A stretch of DNA of 64,000 nucleotides, from assembly GCA_965153455.1 (NCBI GenBank), contig OZ234500.1:17917579-17981578 (forward strand). Direction: 5' to 3'. Positions 1 through 12,500 of this stretch are shown one piece after another (the stretch's first letter is position 1; each line of letters starts with the position of its first letter). Below the pieces are notes generated by a model. The model was not told the origin of the DNA. It did not search any database and saw only the letters and a list, made by a program, of their open reading frames with translations. The position numbers were made by a program, and so were the translations under genes. The stretch comes from Sphagnum compactum (lineage: Eukaryota > Bryophyta > Sphagnopsida > Sphagnales).

Positions 1-1754
1 TTTTCATTTCAAATTTTATATCAAAAGATTATTCAATTTGTGTAAAATTTGAAAATTTAATTGGATTTACAAAAATTAAGTTTAATATTTCAAATGAGCG
101 ATGAAAAAAAAAGTTTCAAGAAAATAGCATTTGGGTTCCTTTGTTTAGGAACAGAAAAGGAACATGTATTTTTTTTTTTTTTTTAATGCTTTTAATTTCT
201 AAGAAGGCTTGAGATGGTCCTTTTTAAAAAGTTGATTAGTAGATAATAAAATGAAGTAATCACGAGTATTTGAATAATTTTCAAAGGTTAGGATCAAAAG
301 GTCTTGAAATGCTATTGTATTCATGTTTACAAATTTGTAATAATTCTCACTAGTTTTTATTTCATTCAACAATTGGGATTACTATAGTACCTTCACCATT
401 TCGGCAACAAACTACCAAATAATTAATTAAGTTTTAAAATTTAACTTTGATGCTTGGTTTTTTAATTTTGAAATTTTTGGTAGGTAATGGTTATAGATAA
501 TAATAAACATTGTGAATTTTGTGTGTTTAGATTGTCTCAATTTTAAGTCGTTGTCCTTGAAGATTTGGGGTTCAAGCCCTGACAGTAAAAATTTTGGTTT
601 GAAATTTTGGGGCAAATAATAAATAAAATTTCAAAATTTTGACCAAAACAAATAAAATAATTTATGCCAAAATGGTAAAGGTACCATAGTAGACTATAAT
701 GATTATAGTTGGTAAACCGAAAATAATAATTACAATGATGCAACTTGACATTTAATGATAAGGGGTTAGGAATTTCAAGAACACATGTTTGAAACATTGT
801 AAGAACATAAAATTCTTATGTAGTTTATGTAAGTGCTTACAATTTTTCATTGTGTGTACATGGTGGGTAACACAAAGTCCCCGTGGTGCAAGTCAATAGT
901 AAAACTAGTTGGTCCCTTCTAGGACTTGGAGTGGAGGTAGGCTTAACGCCCAATTTTATGAAGGGTATTCATATTCTTCCCCTTTCAATTGTTGGGTCAT
1001 TTTAATTTTTTTTTCTACCAAGTAAATTGGATGTGCAATGTATGGTCATAGTCAAGAAGGAACAAAACAAAATTTTGTTTCAAAACCCTTTTAAATTGAT
1101 GTTCAATAAATATAATAAACAACGCAAAGTGGGTGAAGGGCATCTCAATTCATATTTTTATAAAAAATCAAAATTCTATAAAATGTGTAATGATTTTAAA
1201 AGTAATGTGTGTTTTAATATTGTGGTTGGTTTTGGAAATTGAAACACCAAAATCCAATTAACACTCATTGAAATTTGGATTGCCTATTATTGATTTTATT
1301 AATTAGATGTGGGTACATCTCATAATAATTGTTAATAAATCTAAACTTTGAAACAATCATGAGCAAATAAAAGTTCAAATGAATTAAAAAAATATCTATA
1401 TACATGAAGGAAGGTTGTTTGTTTGTTTTGTTCCAATGGTTCATGGAACATTCTAGTTTGGGCTGCTTGCAATGCGCTATTGTACTTCCTTTGCAGCTTG
1501 TTTTGGCACTTGAATCTAAACTGTTGCTATTACTGATAATGATGACCCACCACCGTTCTATCCATCATGTAGTCATGGAATCAAACATCACATAAATCAG
1601 TTATGAGCATTACATTACAAATGTACAGAATCAAAGGGTTTCCTTTTTTTGTGTTACTTCAACTTAGTTTTTACTTCTGAAAGTTTTTATCATTTATCTA
1701 ATGAGCACAATAGTAGTTGCTCAAATTTGTTGTAGTCGTCTTGTAAGCCTTTGG
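1..1754. other. AT-rich intergenic spacer
   Basis: Very AT-rich sequence with homopolymer runs. Open frames are short and show no recognisable domain. A T-loop-like motif (GGGGTTCAAGCCCTGAC, about 563-579) resembles a pol III B box but has no clear A box or tail, so no element is called. Confidence 0.6.
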
Positions 1755-2175
1755 ACAAGCTGCTTGTACAGCAAGCAAGCAAGCTCCATAACGCCAGAGT
1801 CTCATCCTTTGTCAAAGACATGTTGCTCCTCATCATCATTGCATTGTGAAAGAAAACACAAATAAATCCCACCACCTACTGTACTTATGACAGCAAGAAA
1901 AAATGAACCCAAACCTTCCCTTATTGTAATTATGGCAACAAGGACAGGTTGCTTGTACAGCAAGCAAGCTCCAAAATGTCGAAATCTCATCCTTTGTCAA
2001 AGAATTGTTGCTCCTCTTCATCACTGCATCATGAGAAATAACGCAAATAAATCCCACCACTTATTGTATTTATGGCAACAAGAAAAAATGAACCCAAACA
2101 CTCCCTTATTGTAATTATGGCGATAAGAAAAACACGAACCCACCCCGACCACCTACTGTACTTATGACAACACCA
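1755..2175. repeat. Imperfect tandem repeat, period about 185 bp
   Basis: Two near-complete units and a partial third. Anchors are TGCTTGTACAGCAAGCAAG at 1761 and again at 1950, and AAATAAATCCCACCAC at 1860 and 2045. The first interval is 4 bp longer because of an extra GCAA in unit 1. The partial third copy keeps only the ACCTACTGTACTTATGACA part, near 2150. No coding potential is evident. Confidence 0.75.
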
Positions 2176-3238
2176 AAAAACGGATAGTTATTGAATTCCT
2201 TTTATTGTTGATGTAATTAATGACTATCACAATAATTCAAGGGCTGTGAAAGGAAAGTAGCAAGAAAAAATATTTATTGTGAAGGTGCTTGTGGCCATGG
2301 GATGCTCTGAAATTTTAAATTGTGTGTTTTGAGCCCTAAAGCCTACCTCCACTAAATGCAAATTTTAAAAATAAAATAAAATAAAAATTTGGTGAAATGG
2401 TTTTTAGTATCATTCAAGGATGAGGTTTTGCCCATCACAATTTTTTTTCCTTTGACAATGAATCACATTGATTGGTCCATTGCCCCAAAAATTAAAAAAA
2501 AAAACTTTGGACACCCTCCCCCAAATAGAAGTATGCACACTCCAAATAAAAGTATAGAAATGGTTCTCTTTGTTCCACTTTCAAAGGATTACACCATGTG
2601 GCCCTTGTTGTAATAGGAAGTTCAAAACTTTGGATGAAAAATTTGGATGATTTATTTATAACTAGACCGTTTTTCTAGGGCTTGGCATTGTGGTGCAAGA
2701 TTTCCACTTGATATTTTGGTTAGGACTTCCTGTGATATTTGATTTGAATGTAAATTGTCATGGCCTTTGGACGATGTCAAGATTTTTGGTAATTTCAAGG
2801 TTTTAAGATAACCTCCCATTCCAACCGACCCCCTAACATTACATTAGTTCATAATTGTTAATGTAGTCACTACAAGAGTATTGCTACCATTTTTCCCATT
2901 CAGTCTACCTTTTGCCCTATTTTTTCTCATTTCATCATGTTTTGCATTCATAACCTAGGATTGTTGAATTTTATATATATATTATTCTTTGAGAAATTAT
3001 CTACATATATAAACTAAGCATGAAAATTTCTAATGACTTAAATAAACTTGGAAAGTAGCTTGATCAAACCTTACAACAAACATTAAACATGAACAATGAA
3101 TTAAACGTCGCACCAACCTCGATGTAGTTGCAAAGGCAATACTTAGCAAGAAAAACATTTTCAAAATTTGTGATTGTCTTCAAATTATGATGAACATTTT
3201 AATTATTTTTCTTACACAATATTTTCAAATTTTTTTTT
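2176..3238. other. AT-rich intergenic spacer
   Basis: No gene, RNA or repeat recognised. CACTACAAGAG near 2869 resembles a CACTA transposon end, but I found no matching opposite end. Confidence 0.5.
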
Positions 3239-3556
3239 TGATATAGTGGTTAGAATCTCTCTTTTCAACCAAGGGGTTCAAGGTTTCATCCTTTTCTTAA
3301 TTTTGAAATGGATGAGGAAAAAAAACCTCTAAACATCTTCAAGCTAAATGCTGAAGGGAAAAAAGGACTTTCCTCATAGAGGAAATACGATGATAGTCTC
3401 AACCATATCCCTTGGGGAGAATAGGAACAACTCCTTGTAAAGAAGGGGATTAAGTTGCATCGGGGAGAAATTTTTCCTGAGAAAAAAAACCAAATTAACC
3501 CAATGATCAATTTCTTGCAAGAAGTAAATTTTTGAATGTTTGACAAAAAAAAAAAA
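3239..3556 (+). mobile_element. tRNA-derived SINE-like element
   Basis: It begins with a tRNA-like head: A-box-like TAGTGGTTAGAA (3244-3255) and B-box-like GGGTTCAAGGTTTCATCC (3274-3291), the internal pol III promoter layout of tRNA genes and tRNA-derived SINEs. About 250 bp of unrelated body follows, ending in a 13-base A run (3544-3556). No convincing target-site duplication is visible in the AT-rich flanks. The head is too diverged to be a functional tRNA: no acceptor-stem pairing was seen. Confidence 0.45.
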
Positions 3557-5930
3557 GGAATAAACATTGTTCAAATCAAACGTTCTTTATATAATTATTA
3601 TTTTTTGAAAATATAAATATTTAAAATGATCTTGATTTGAAGCTATGAATTAAAAGTTATCATAAAAAGAAGAGGACTTCAAAATATGTTTCAAAATTTC
3701 AAAATTCTTATACCACATGTAAATGGGGTGTAAAATATATGACATAAAAACAAATTTGTACCTTGTAATACAAGAAACTGATCAATTATACATTTTTGTG
3801 AATGCTTGTAAAAAAATTAATATAGGAAAGTATGACAATATGTAAAAATATAAATATTTAATAAAAATTTACCATGTTCATTGTTTATGCTAACATAAAT
3901 ATGATATTATAGAACCTTGGCTCTCTAGTGCTATGTCAATAGATTTGATGCATTGTGATATCTAATATGTAAGGAATAATGTGACGTATGTTTATATGAT
4001 AAAATCCTTCCAAATTAATTGAGTGTTCCCTTGTGGCCACAACTTACAAGTAGCAATTTTAAATTAGTTTTTATATGTTTTGAATTAATTTTCCATCACC
4101 TATAATGTATGACTTACATCCAACCTACATATAAGAAGACAAAGATCTTATACAATTCATTAAAATTCATGATGCATAAAGTATTGTTAAGTTTTGTTTA
4201 ATTCTTAACAATCATATCAATGTTTTGGATTGTTTCATGTGTAGATTGGAATTGTTATACTCCTTTCAATGGGAATAAGAGATGGAAGAAACTTATCACA
4301 TTCACTTGAGGCTTTGCAAAGTGTTAATTGGACGTGTCTTCATATTTGCATATGTGTTGTGACAGGCTTTGTATGATTCCTAGCAAGATTTTCTCACTTG
4401 AAATGAGGTTTGCGGGGTTAAGCTTAACAATTTCTATGCATCATCTATTTTAATTTCTTAGCCTTTGAAACAAGCTTGTCCATGTTGTGTTCCTTCAAGT
4501 GGGGCCTTTTTTCTACTATTTGTTACATGTGTGATTGTCGCACAAGTTTTGTGTTCTTTTTCCTCCCCAAACAAAAGGAGTGCTGATCGAAGAAATGGAG
4601 GTTGCATGGAGGAAGCATTGGTTTTGAAAAAGGTTCATGCTTGACGTCAATCGTGAAAATTCACCAAGGAAACAAAGACCTAGATTTAATAGCCATGGCA
4701 ACTAGTGGTAATGTTCAAAATTAAAACCTCCCTTTTGATTCTAAACTTGCAAAAGAGGTACTTTGATAAGAAGTTCTCCCACAAATCGTAGGAATAGAGC
4801 TTATTATAAGTCAATGGCATCTTACAATAATAATAGGGGAATTATTTTATGAAAGATTTCTTATATCATGTGTGGAAAAAATCTTTTAATCTAGGAAAGG
4901 ATCATTTCTTTTCTCACTTAATAATTTTATTAAATAAAATTATAAACTTTCATGATTCATGTCCCATATCTAGTGTGGCTTCTGCAAACTGGCCAAGGTC
5001 TGAAACTCATTACCCAACTAATTTCTCCCTCCAAAAGTAGTTACTTTAGTTGAATTTCCAATGACAAAGATTACTCAAAATTCAATAGATATTGCACACC
5101 ATAGGTCTGGAAATTATGAAATCACCTCCGTAATATCCCACTCATGAAAGGCTTTCCCATAGTACCAGAAGTGCATTTCCATTTTCAGAAAAACTTCAAT
5201 TTTGATTTTTGTTGAATTTTCAATGATGAGAAATTCCAATATTCAATAAATTTTTGCACTGTAGGGTCTAACATTACAATGACAAAATTGTTCAATATTT
5301 TCAGCAATTCTTGCAACCGTAGGTCTAAACATTGAGAAACCAACCACCTTGGTGCATCCCTACTTATATTGAGGGCTTTCGAATGGTGCAAGGAGTGTAG
5401 CAAGAGGGAGTGCTGGGATTTGGGAGATTTTGAACATGAGAAACAAAACATACAACACAAACAAACAACCTTCCTTACAAGCTATAGATGTGGCGAGTTG
5501 CAATAAAATGTAGTAGTGTATTGCTTGCTTGCTTGTAAAGTGGATAGAACTGTATGGCAAAATCCTCTTACTACTTTTGAAGTGTATAACTGGAGGGCAT
5601 GTTATATTGTGCAATTATTCGTCTACCCTGTGAGGCGGTGTTTTGTTTATAACATGCATCTATTCCTCCACCCCGCAACCAGGCGCTCTGTTTTTCATGG
5701 CAGGTTTTATGAAAAACTTAAGCTTCCTACTTTGCACCAATGAAGGTTGCATTGATTTTTATGCCGCATAAAAGCCTGCAGGCAAGGGTATCACCTAAAT
5801 CGAGCTTGCTCTCAACACTTGCCTTGTGCACCCTTGTTTCAGTAATGCCCTCACCCCCCAGGCTTTACCCTACACTTCAAAATTCAAAGCTTCCTGAATG
5901 ACAGACCCCAGAGAAAGTACCTTTGCAAAA
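3557..5930. other. Intergenic spacer, nothing recognised
   Basis: AT-rich to about 5,400, then slightly more GC-rich (5,400-5,900). Short open frames on both strands show no domain. The segment at 5,620-5,760 has a less AT-rich, exon-like composition but I do not recognise it. Confidence 0.45.
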
Positions 5931-5936
5931 TCAAAG

Positions 5937-6125
5937 GCTCCTTTTTCTTGATCAGAGCCAACAATTTGAAATTCTGTCGCTTGCTATTCTTGATCAGGAA
6001 AACAATCCAAAGCTTAGCAAGAAACTCTGTTTCTTGATCAGAGCCAACAATTTGATATTCTGTCGCTTGCTATTCTTGATCGGGACTAACAATCCAAAGC
6101 TTAGCAAGAAACTCTTCCTTGATCT
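5937..6125. repeat. 86-bp tandem duplication
   Basis: Two consecutive copies of an 86-bp unit. TTCTTGATCAGAGCCAACAA is at 5945 and again at 6031, and CAATCCAAAGCTTAGCAAGA occurs in both copies. It lies downstream of the stop codon of the RING gene on the minus strand, probably outside or at the far end of its 3' UTR. Confidence 0.75.
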
Positions 6126-6918
6126 CACACCAAAACTGAATACACATTCCATCTCGTTGATTTAGTCAGTTGTGGAAAGCCTGCTGATTGCAAACAGAAG
6201 AAAGTCTTTTCCGAACTTTGTACACAATATCCTTTTTTGCACCTGGATTTATAGCTGGCCAACAAATGTTCACTGTATAGTTATAACCAGGGTCAAAAGA
6301 TCCAAGCCATCAAGTTACATTCTGCAATGTCTTTGCAACCTCCTCGGGAGCATTTGGAGCTGTGCAGAGATATATATACTGCACAAATTCACACTGTTCT
6401 CAGAAAAGCAAGAAAGACACAGTTAACTACTAATAAATATGCATGAACCTTAAGGAAAGACAGACAAGAATATCATTGCCCAGAACAAATAATTTTGTAG
6501 ACGAACAGATTTCATCTTATTTAGAGATAGCACAGTAACAGAAAAACTAGCATTGAGCATGTTTCACCATGGCCAACATAAGGCATTTGCCAATGACTCA
6601 AAGCTAACCAAAAAGCATTTGCCAAAGACCAGACAATCTTTTTGACCAGAACACTAAGGTTTACATTCTGCTTAACCCAATGCCTCCATCATGTCATGGT
6701 TGACAGTTTGTGATAATGCCAACAAAGAAAACTTGATAGGATCATATCATTTCGCAAAACAAAGGAGGACTATCTATCCTCCCTTGTATGCCAGAACACA
6801 GTAAGTGCATTTCTTGTGTTGCTGGAGTTGTCAGACTGCCCAATTTATCATACCTTTGGAGAGGGAACAGTAGACCACTTCTGGTCACCCTCAGAATAAT
6901 TGCATGCTGCACTAAATG

Positions 6919-9900
6919 CTATGTGGAAGACACTCGCAGCCAGACACTGGAAGAGTGTGATAATTTCACTGCCACTTCTGAATTGTAAGCTTTCCGGCAC
7001 CCAGGACAGCGCCCATCATCTGAAGAGATTCTGTGATAACAGAATAGACAAAGTTGGAAACCACAGGAGCAAGGCATGTAAGAAGAATCTGTCATATCCA
7101 GCTCTTCTGTGCAGATTGGGCAGTAGGATGGGGTTGAAGGAGGGCCCCACATATTCCCCTGCATTGAACCCCACCCATGACTAGTACCACCATTTTGATG
7201 GCCTGGGTAGGTATGCTGCTTTGTAAGCCTGGGTAGGGTAGGTGGCCGAGATATGTCATCCAACCTCCAAGCCCTCCCACCATTGCCTCTTCGGCCACCA
7301 AATCCACTGCTCTTATATTTGTATTCTGGTTTCAATTGAGCCCCCTGCAGATGATCTGGATGATGTTCTTGTGGTCCATTGCAAATATTACTATGGGGCT
7401 CTTTTGCTTCACTATGCTGCATCCACTCTGAACCTGTACCTTTGTGAGGAGTTTCAGGTTGAAATGTAGAACCCTGAATGTGAAGTGCATCAAATGCACT
7501 TTCCCAGTCATCTTCAGCATCATGAGACTCATCATTGTCTTCAGAGCCACTGCCATTATAGCTGCTACTTGCACAACTGCTACTAGACCTTGACTTGGTT
7601 CCATCACTGCTAGACCATCCATTTCCTGTGTCCTTCTTCTGCTCACAACCAGCAAGTGGGTCTTCATCAGCAAAATAGTGTGGACAATTCCTGGCTGCCA
7701 CATCTTTCTTTAGGGTCTTGTCTTCAGCAGCAGTGCCTGTACCACTAGACACGGATTGGGAGATCACAACAGGTGTCCACTCACTATTAGTGATGCTCTG
7801 CCTAGATCTTTGACTCTCATTGTACCCTGAAGGCCCAGCACTCTCCTGGCCTGCACAATCTGCCTCTCCTGTCTTTTGGTGGTTCTCACACCTTGGATGC
7901 TGCTGCTCCACCTTCCCTTGCTTCCCTGCACCCAAGATGACCTCCAAAGATAAGAGATTGTCCAATTGCACCATGCATTGTACAAGAGCTGAAATGCCAT
8001 CAAGTACAAGCATGTAGGAATTTCCTGAACAATAGCAAACAAAACTGGCTCTTCTCCTTCAACAAAAGAGTTCATTACTTATGAGCTCTCTGCAGGCTCC
8101 ACTTGACTGAGCTTATTCAACCATGAGATGGTTCTCAATTTCAAAAAACCTAATGTGTGCCTGCTTCACTTATTTTATAACCCTGACCTGAGCACAAGCA
8201 CTCTGATTTATATTTCTCAGATAGACATTGTTTAGTTCTGCACCTGCAGAAGTGATGTACTGGCACTAATATCCACACCCATGTTACAGAGAGAAACATG
8301 CTGAACCTCCACTGAGACTGAAGAAAATACATTGACACTGAAATCTACTGAAACCCTAAACCACTAATACATGACTCTGCAAGTCCATGATCATCAAATG
8401 TGGATTTAAAGATAGTCAACAGGTTATCATTGACAATTAATACATTCAGCCTGGAATGGTCACAGCCAGTGAGATTTTTAGTGGTGAAATGTCACCAGAT
8501 TTTGCCTATGATTTGGGTCTGATGACCACTACACTAAGACTTTGGGGGTGTCTTTTGAGGCAAAATTGTCAGATGGTTAGAGAGCCAGCCACCTCTACAG
8601 CCAAACTCACGGTAGACTTTAAACTGTTTTGTATGTTTAGGCTCTGATAGACATGTCCTGGTCCCTGGAATCTGTTTTTGCTGCCAGCTGAGGCACACTG
8701 TTGCCATTAAGGCTATTTGCCAGAATCCTTTAAAAAAACACTGGTCACAGCACAAAGCAAACCCAGAACACTGCTAGGATTCTCTCTAGCCAATCAGAAA
8801 AAGTTGTTTTGTAGGTCAAAAGGATCAACATTTTGGCAGAATAAATACAGACCTGTACACATAAATCTACTCTGAGAACCTAAAGGTTTTAAAAAGAAAA
8901 CAGGAAAAATGTCTTTCTATGCAGCAGATCTATCATTTAGATCTGCAATCCTGTAATCTGGCAGGATTCTGTGAGCCTCAAGTGGCTAAAGAACTGCAGA
9001 TCTATCATTTAGATCAGACATCCTGAGAATCAAACAGGATATTGTAACCCTTGATTGATTAAAGGACTGGAGGTCTATGATTCATTCAGAACTTTTTTTG
9101 CTCTGGCCACAGAAAACCTAACCATGGAAAAGGTCAGAGATGTAGGATACAAACAGACTTTTCCTCCCTTCTCTTGGTTTTGTCCTCAATGCTTTGAAGA
9201 CAATTTGCACCAGCAATTATGTGCACCAGTGTGAAATTCAGAGCTCTTCCAACATATGTTATGCAAGTACGTGGATTTGATGCCTGAAACACTTCTAGCT
9301 AACAGAACATGCATTTCTGGCCATGTAGGCAGTACTTGTTCTCTGCTATTTTGCATCTAAAATTTCTGGGGGATGTAGTTAGGTCAGAGGGACCACATGA
9401 CACACCTTGAGAACCTTTTGAAAGCCATTGCTCTCGCCGGGCATCAAGCTTGCACTGCTTCAGCTTTGCAGTCCTGTTACCCTGTATCAAAAAGATCATT
9501 GTGAGAAGCTGCTGGTGCATCAAGCTCATAGACAACTACTACAGGTGATTGCCACCACGCAAAATGCCTTCCGTTTCAAAACCCATTCTGCTGTGAATGT
9601 GTTACCCATGATGGTCAATTAAGAATTGACCAAAAAGTAGCCCTGTTTATGGCTGTTGGGAGACGTGCACAATGAAACACTCCTGCAGACTCAAGAATGG
9701 ACTAGAGAGACACCAAAAGCAACAATGTGTGGACAACTCCGGTCCTCTCTTTCTTCAAAAGTCATTCTCCATAGAAAAAGCCAATCGAAGCAACAAAACT
9801 CGATCGACGATCTCCAAGGGACACAGGAAGCTCCAAATCCTACGAATCGGGATCGAGGGAAGCAAATGCAGGCTCCCAAACCAAGTTGAAGCCGACGGGA

Positions 9901-10173
9901 AAAACGAATCCTCTCCAGATGCTGCACATGCAAAAGCTAGTCTACAAATTCGTCAACATTCTGTCTGCAATGACTCACCCTTTTCCGCCGGCTGGCATCT
10001 CTGAGACTCAAAAACTCCTCACCAGACTGCGGATGCTTGCTCTCACATGCCCCGGAATGCAAGCGCACCAGATCCTGCTCCAGCTGCTGATGCGATTGAC
10101 ACCCGTTGTTCTGCCCGACTCCACCACCACACCGTTGAACGACGACCCCGGAAAGCGCACTGGAAGTTGCCAT
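6919..10173 (-). CDS. C-terminal NOT4-type (C4C4) RING finger protein, three exons
   Basis: Hand-built model on the minus strand. Exon 1 is 10173-9979 (ATG, ends AAAAGG before GTGAGT), exon 2 is 9481-9406, and exon 3 is 8024-6919 (TAG stop). Phases 0 and 1 match and give 458 aa. Residues 66-90 carry a basic segment (GNRTAKLKQCKLDARREQWL) that I recall as conserved in plant RING proteins of this type. The middle is Ser- and acidic-rich (SSSSCASSSYNGSGSEDN) with DDWESAFDAL. The C-terminus (about 392-436) has eight cysteines spaced as in CNOT4: CPIC, CSC, CLFC and CPGC. C4C4 RINGs are E3 ubiquitin ligase domains. Unlike NOT4 there is no RRM and the RING is C-terminal. The substrate is unknown. 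The family call is firm; the exact 5' start is inferred. Confidence 0.8.
8924..9090. repeat. 72-bp tandem repeat with hairpin core, in RING-gene intron 2
   Basis: GCAGATCTATCATTTAGATC occurs at 8924 and 8996, with a decayed third copy near 9068. The first copy forms an imperfect palindrome (GCAGATCTA / TAGATCTGC, 5-nt loop). It lies inside the modelled intron 8025-9405. Confidence 0.6.
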
Positions 10174-10602
10174 GGATTTAAAACATTACACCACAGCAGA
10201 AATCACGAACAACAACCAGCAACTGCTCTTTATCTCTCTTCTTTCAACTCCCCTCTTCAAGTCCTTCCTGTCCTCTCAACCAAATCGAGCGCCGTAAAAG
10301 CTTGAGAAATTCCGCAAAACCACTTCCAACTCTCTTCCACAACTTCAGGACGATGAATACAAAAAATCTCCTGCAACTGCGTAGAGATCCAAAGCGACCG
10401 CGACGACAAAATCCTCTCCAAAAGACGAGAGCACGACAAGCAAATGCAGAATGTTTTCAGCAGCGAGCGGCAAACCCTATCTTCCGTACCGCTCCCGAAC
10501 CTAGCTCTAACGGATAAAATTGTGCCACGTGTCCTTCCGAGCCTGAAGACCCACACCGCCCCTTACTCAGCATAAAGAAGTGGATAAATGATTTTCATCC
10601 AA

Positions 10603-10950
10603 AGGGTAAAATAAGAGGGTAGTATGAGGAGAAAATGAGGATCAAAATCAATTTTTGTATTGGTAAAATAAGAGGGAAAAACTAAGAGGATAAAATCAAA
10701 AAATTGTGTGGTAAAATTAAGAGGGAAAGATGAGTATTAAATCAAAATTTTGTGGTAAAATATGAGGGAAAACATGAGTATAAATTCTTTTTTTTGTGAT
10801 AAAATTTGAAAACAATTTCATTTTTCTGTTGTTAAAATAAGAGGGAAACATGAGTATAAAATCAATTTGTGTGATATAAAATTTGAAACTGATTCCATTT
10901 TATTTATTTTTGGGGGGGGGGTTAAAATAAGAGGGAAATGTGAAGATTAT
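10603..10950. repeat. Degenerate tandem repeat (GGTAAAATAAGAGGGAAA type)
   Basis: Six or so diverged copies of GGTAAAATAAGAGGGAAA followed by (C)ATGAGTATAAAATCAATTTTT, spaced roughly 45-80 bp. The array sits about 430 bp upstream of the RING gene ATG, which reads leftward, so it is in its 5' flank. A run of ten G residues lies near the end. Confidence 0.65.
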
Positions 10951-12500
10951 GTAATTATCAATGGATAGGTTGATGTAGCTATAGGATGGCAAATTAATTT
11001 TAGGAATATAAATTATAAGAGGATGAATAGTAGTAACTAGTTCCCTTATCATGGCTTGTGTTGGAGAATAGGGTTGGTAATTTGTATATTTATGGGGCAA
11101 TTTGTGTCTTTAGGTTTTTACAAATTATTTATAAGAAAGATTGGGTCAATTATATGTGATAACATTTTGACTAATAAGGGAGATTAAGTAAGTGCTCAAG
11201 TTAAGTAATTTTACAAGAGTTAAATTTCAAGATTCTTACATTATATATATATATTTTTTACACATACATATAAACTTATTTTTGGGGTTTTGTTTAATGA
11301 CTTTGGGAAATTTTTAAATTTGAAATTTGACATGTGGTTTGGCTATCATTAGCCCTAACACTAAATTGGTCTTACCAAAACAACCCTTCATTCACACTTG
11401 ATGAATGTTGCTTGAGGTATGGACCTTTTAGAAACTTCTCATTCACATCACATATTAGAGTTATCTTGATGTTTATGTTGTAATCCCTTTTACATGCAAG
11501 AGCTTTTTGATTGAAGTAAAGGAATTCGTTCTAAGCTCCATGCATTGCATTCCATGATTGTCTTTTGCTTGATTCCTATTTGCGTTGTTGTTCTTAAATT
11601 TCATTTGGGTGTGTATCAAATGAGCAGGAATTTGAAGCAATGTCAAGGAAAAAACTAAAACATGCTTCATCCACATTATGCAACAAGGCAAACCCAACAA
11701 TGGAAACACAACGACCGAGTTGAAGAAGACACTTACTTACACATAGGAATTTGTTGATTGAAGAAATTGTTTCTTAGGATATTATAGAGCAAGGAATCTT
11801 AAGAATAGTAGATTGACTAGTGCAAGAGATCGGTTTAGAAATTGAGGAGAAGGACTCAAGATCATCTCATGGGCTTCTCTAAGACACTCATTCTCTTGAT
11901 ACTACTCATTGATGTTAGCCGGAGTGCCGAATAAATCCATGTAGAACAATGACTAGAAGTTGTGAAATTCTATTTCTTGGAGTCCAATTTGAATTAGACT
12001 TTCAATGCACAAGTGATTTCCATCTAGAAATCTCAAAAGAATATGAATGCAAACACGAAAGTTCTTGAGATCCAAATTTTGTAAGCTTTGTAGAGGACGT
12101 GGTGAGAGATCGCTCAATTTCTGCAAGGCTAGGGAGGCAGGATGCAAAAACATCCAAGCTCCACAACTATTGGAAAGCTTTGTAAACATTGAATTACAGA
12201 GCTGCTTTGGCCCATATGTGAATGCATGTCGAAAACAAGATATAATAACAATGACTTACCACACTTTTAACACTAAGTGTGAATCAAGCTTTGGATCTTG
12301 ATTGCACTTTTGCTTTCATGAACACCATTGGCTTCCTCTTGAATGCCCACATTACTGAGTAAGACACAATGTCCATGTTTGTCATTACCACATACCCAAG
12401 ATATCATCTCACCAGAAAATTAGAAGCAAAGTAGTGAAATTCAAATCTGCAATAATTTTTTGGGGTGTAATTACATGATGCTGATGATATGTGAGAAAGA
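10951..12500. other. Spacer with no recognisable gene
   Basis: AT-rich to about 11,700, then more balanced composition. Open frames of about 80 codons occur on both strands near 11,950-12,300 but show no domain or convincing splice structure. Confidence 0.45.

Noticed and set aside
530-590. tRNA gene or second SINE from a B-box-like motif
   Set aside because: No A box at proper spacing, no stem pairing and no A tail.
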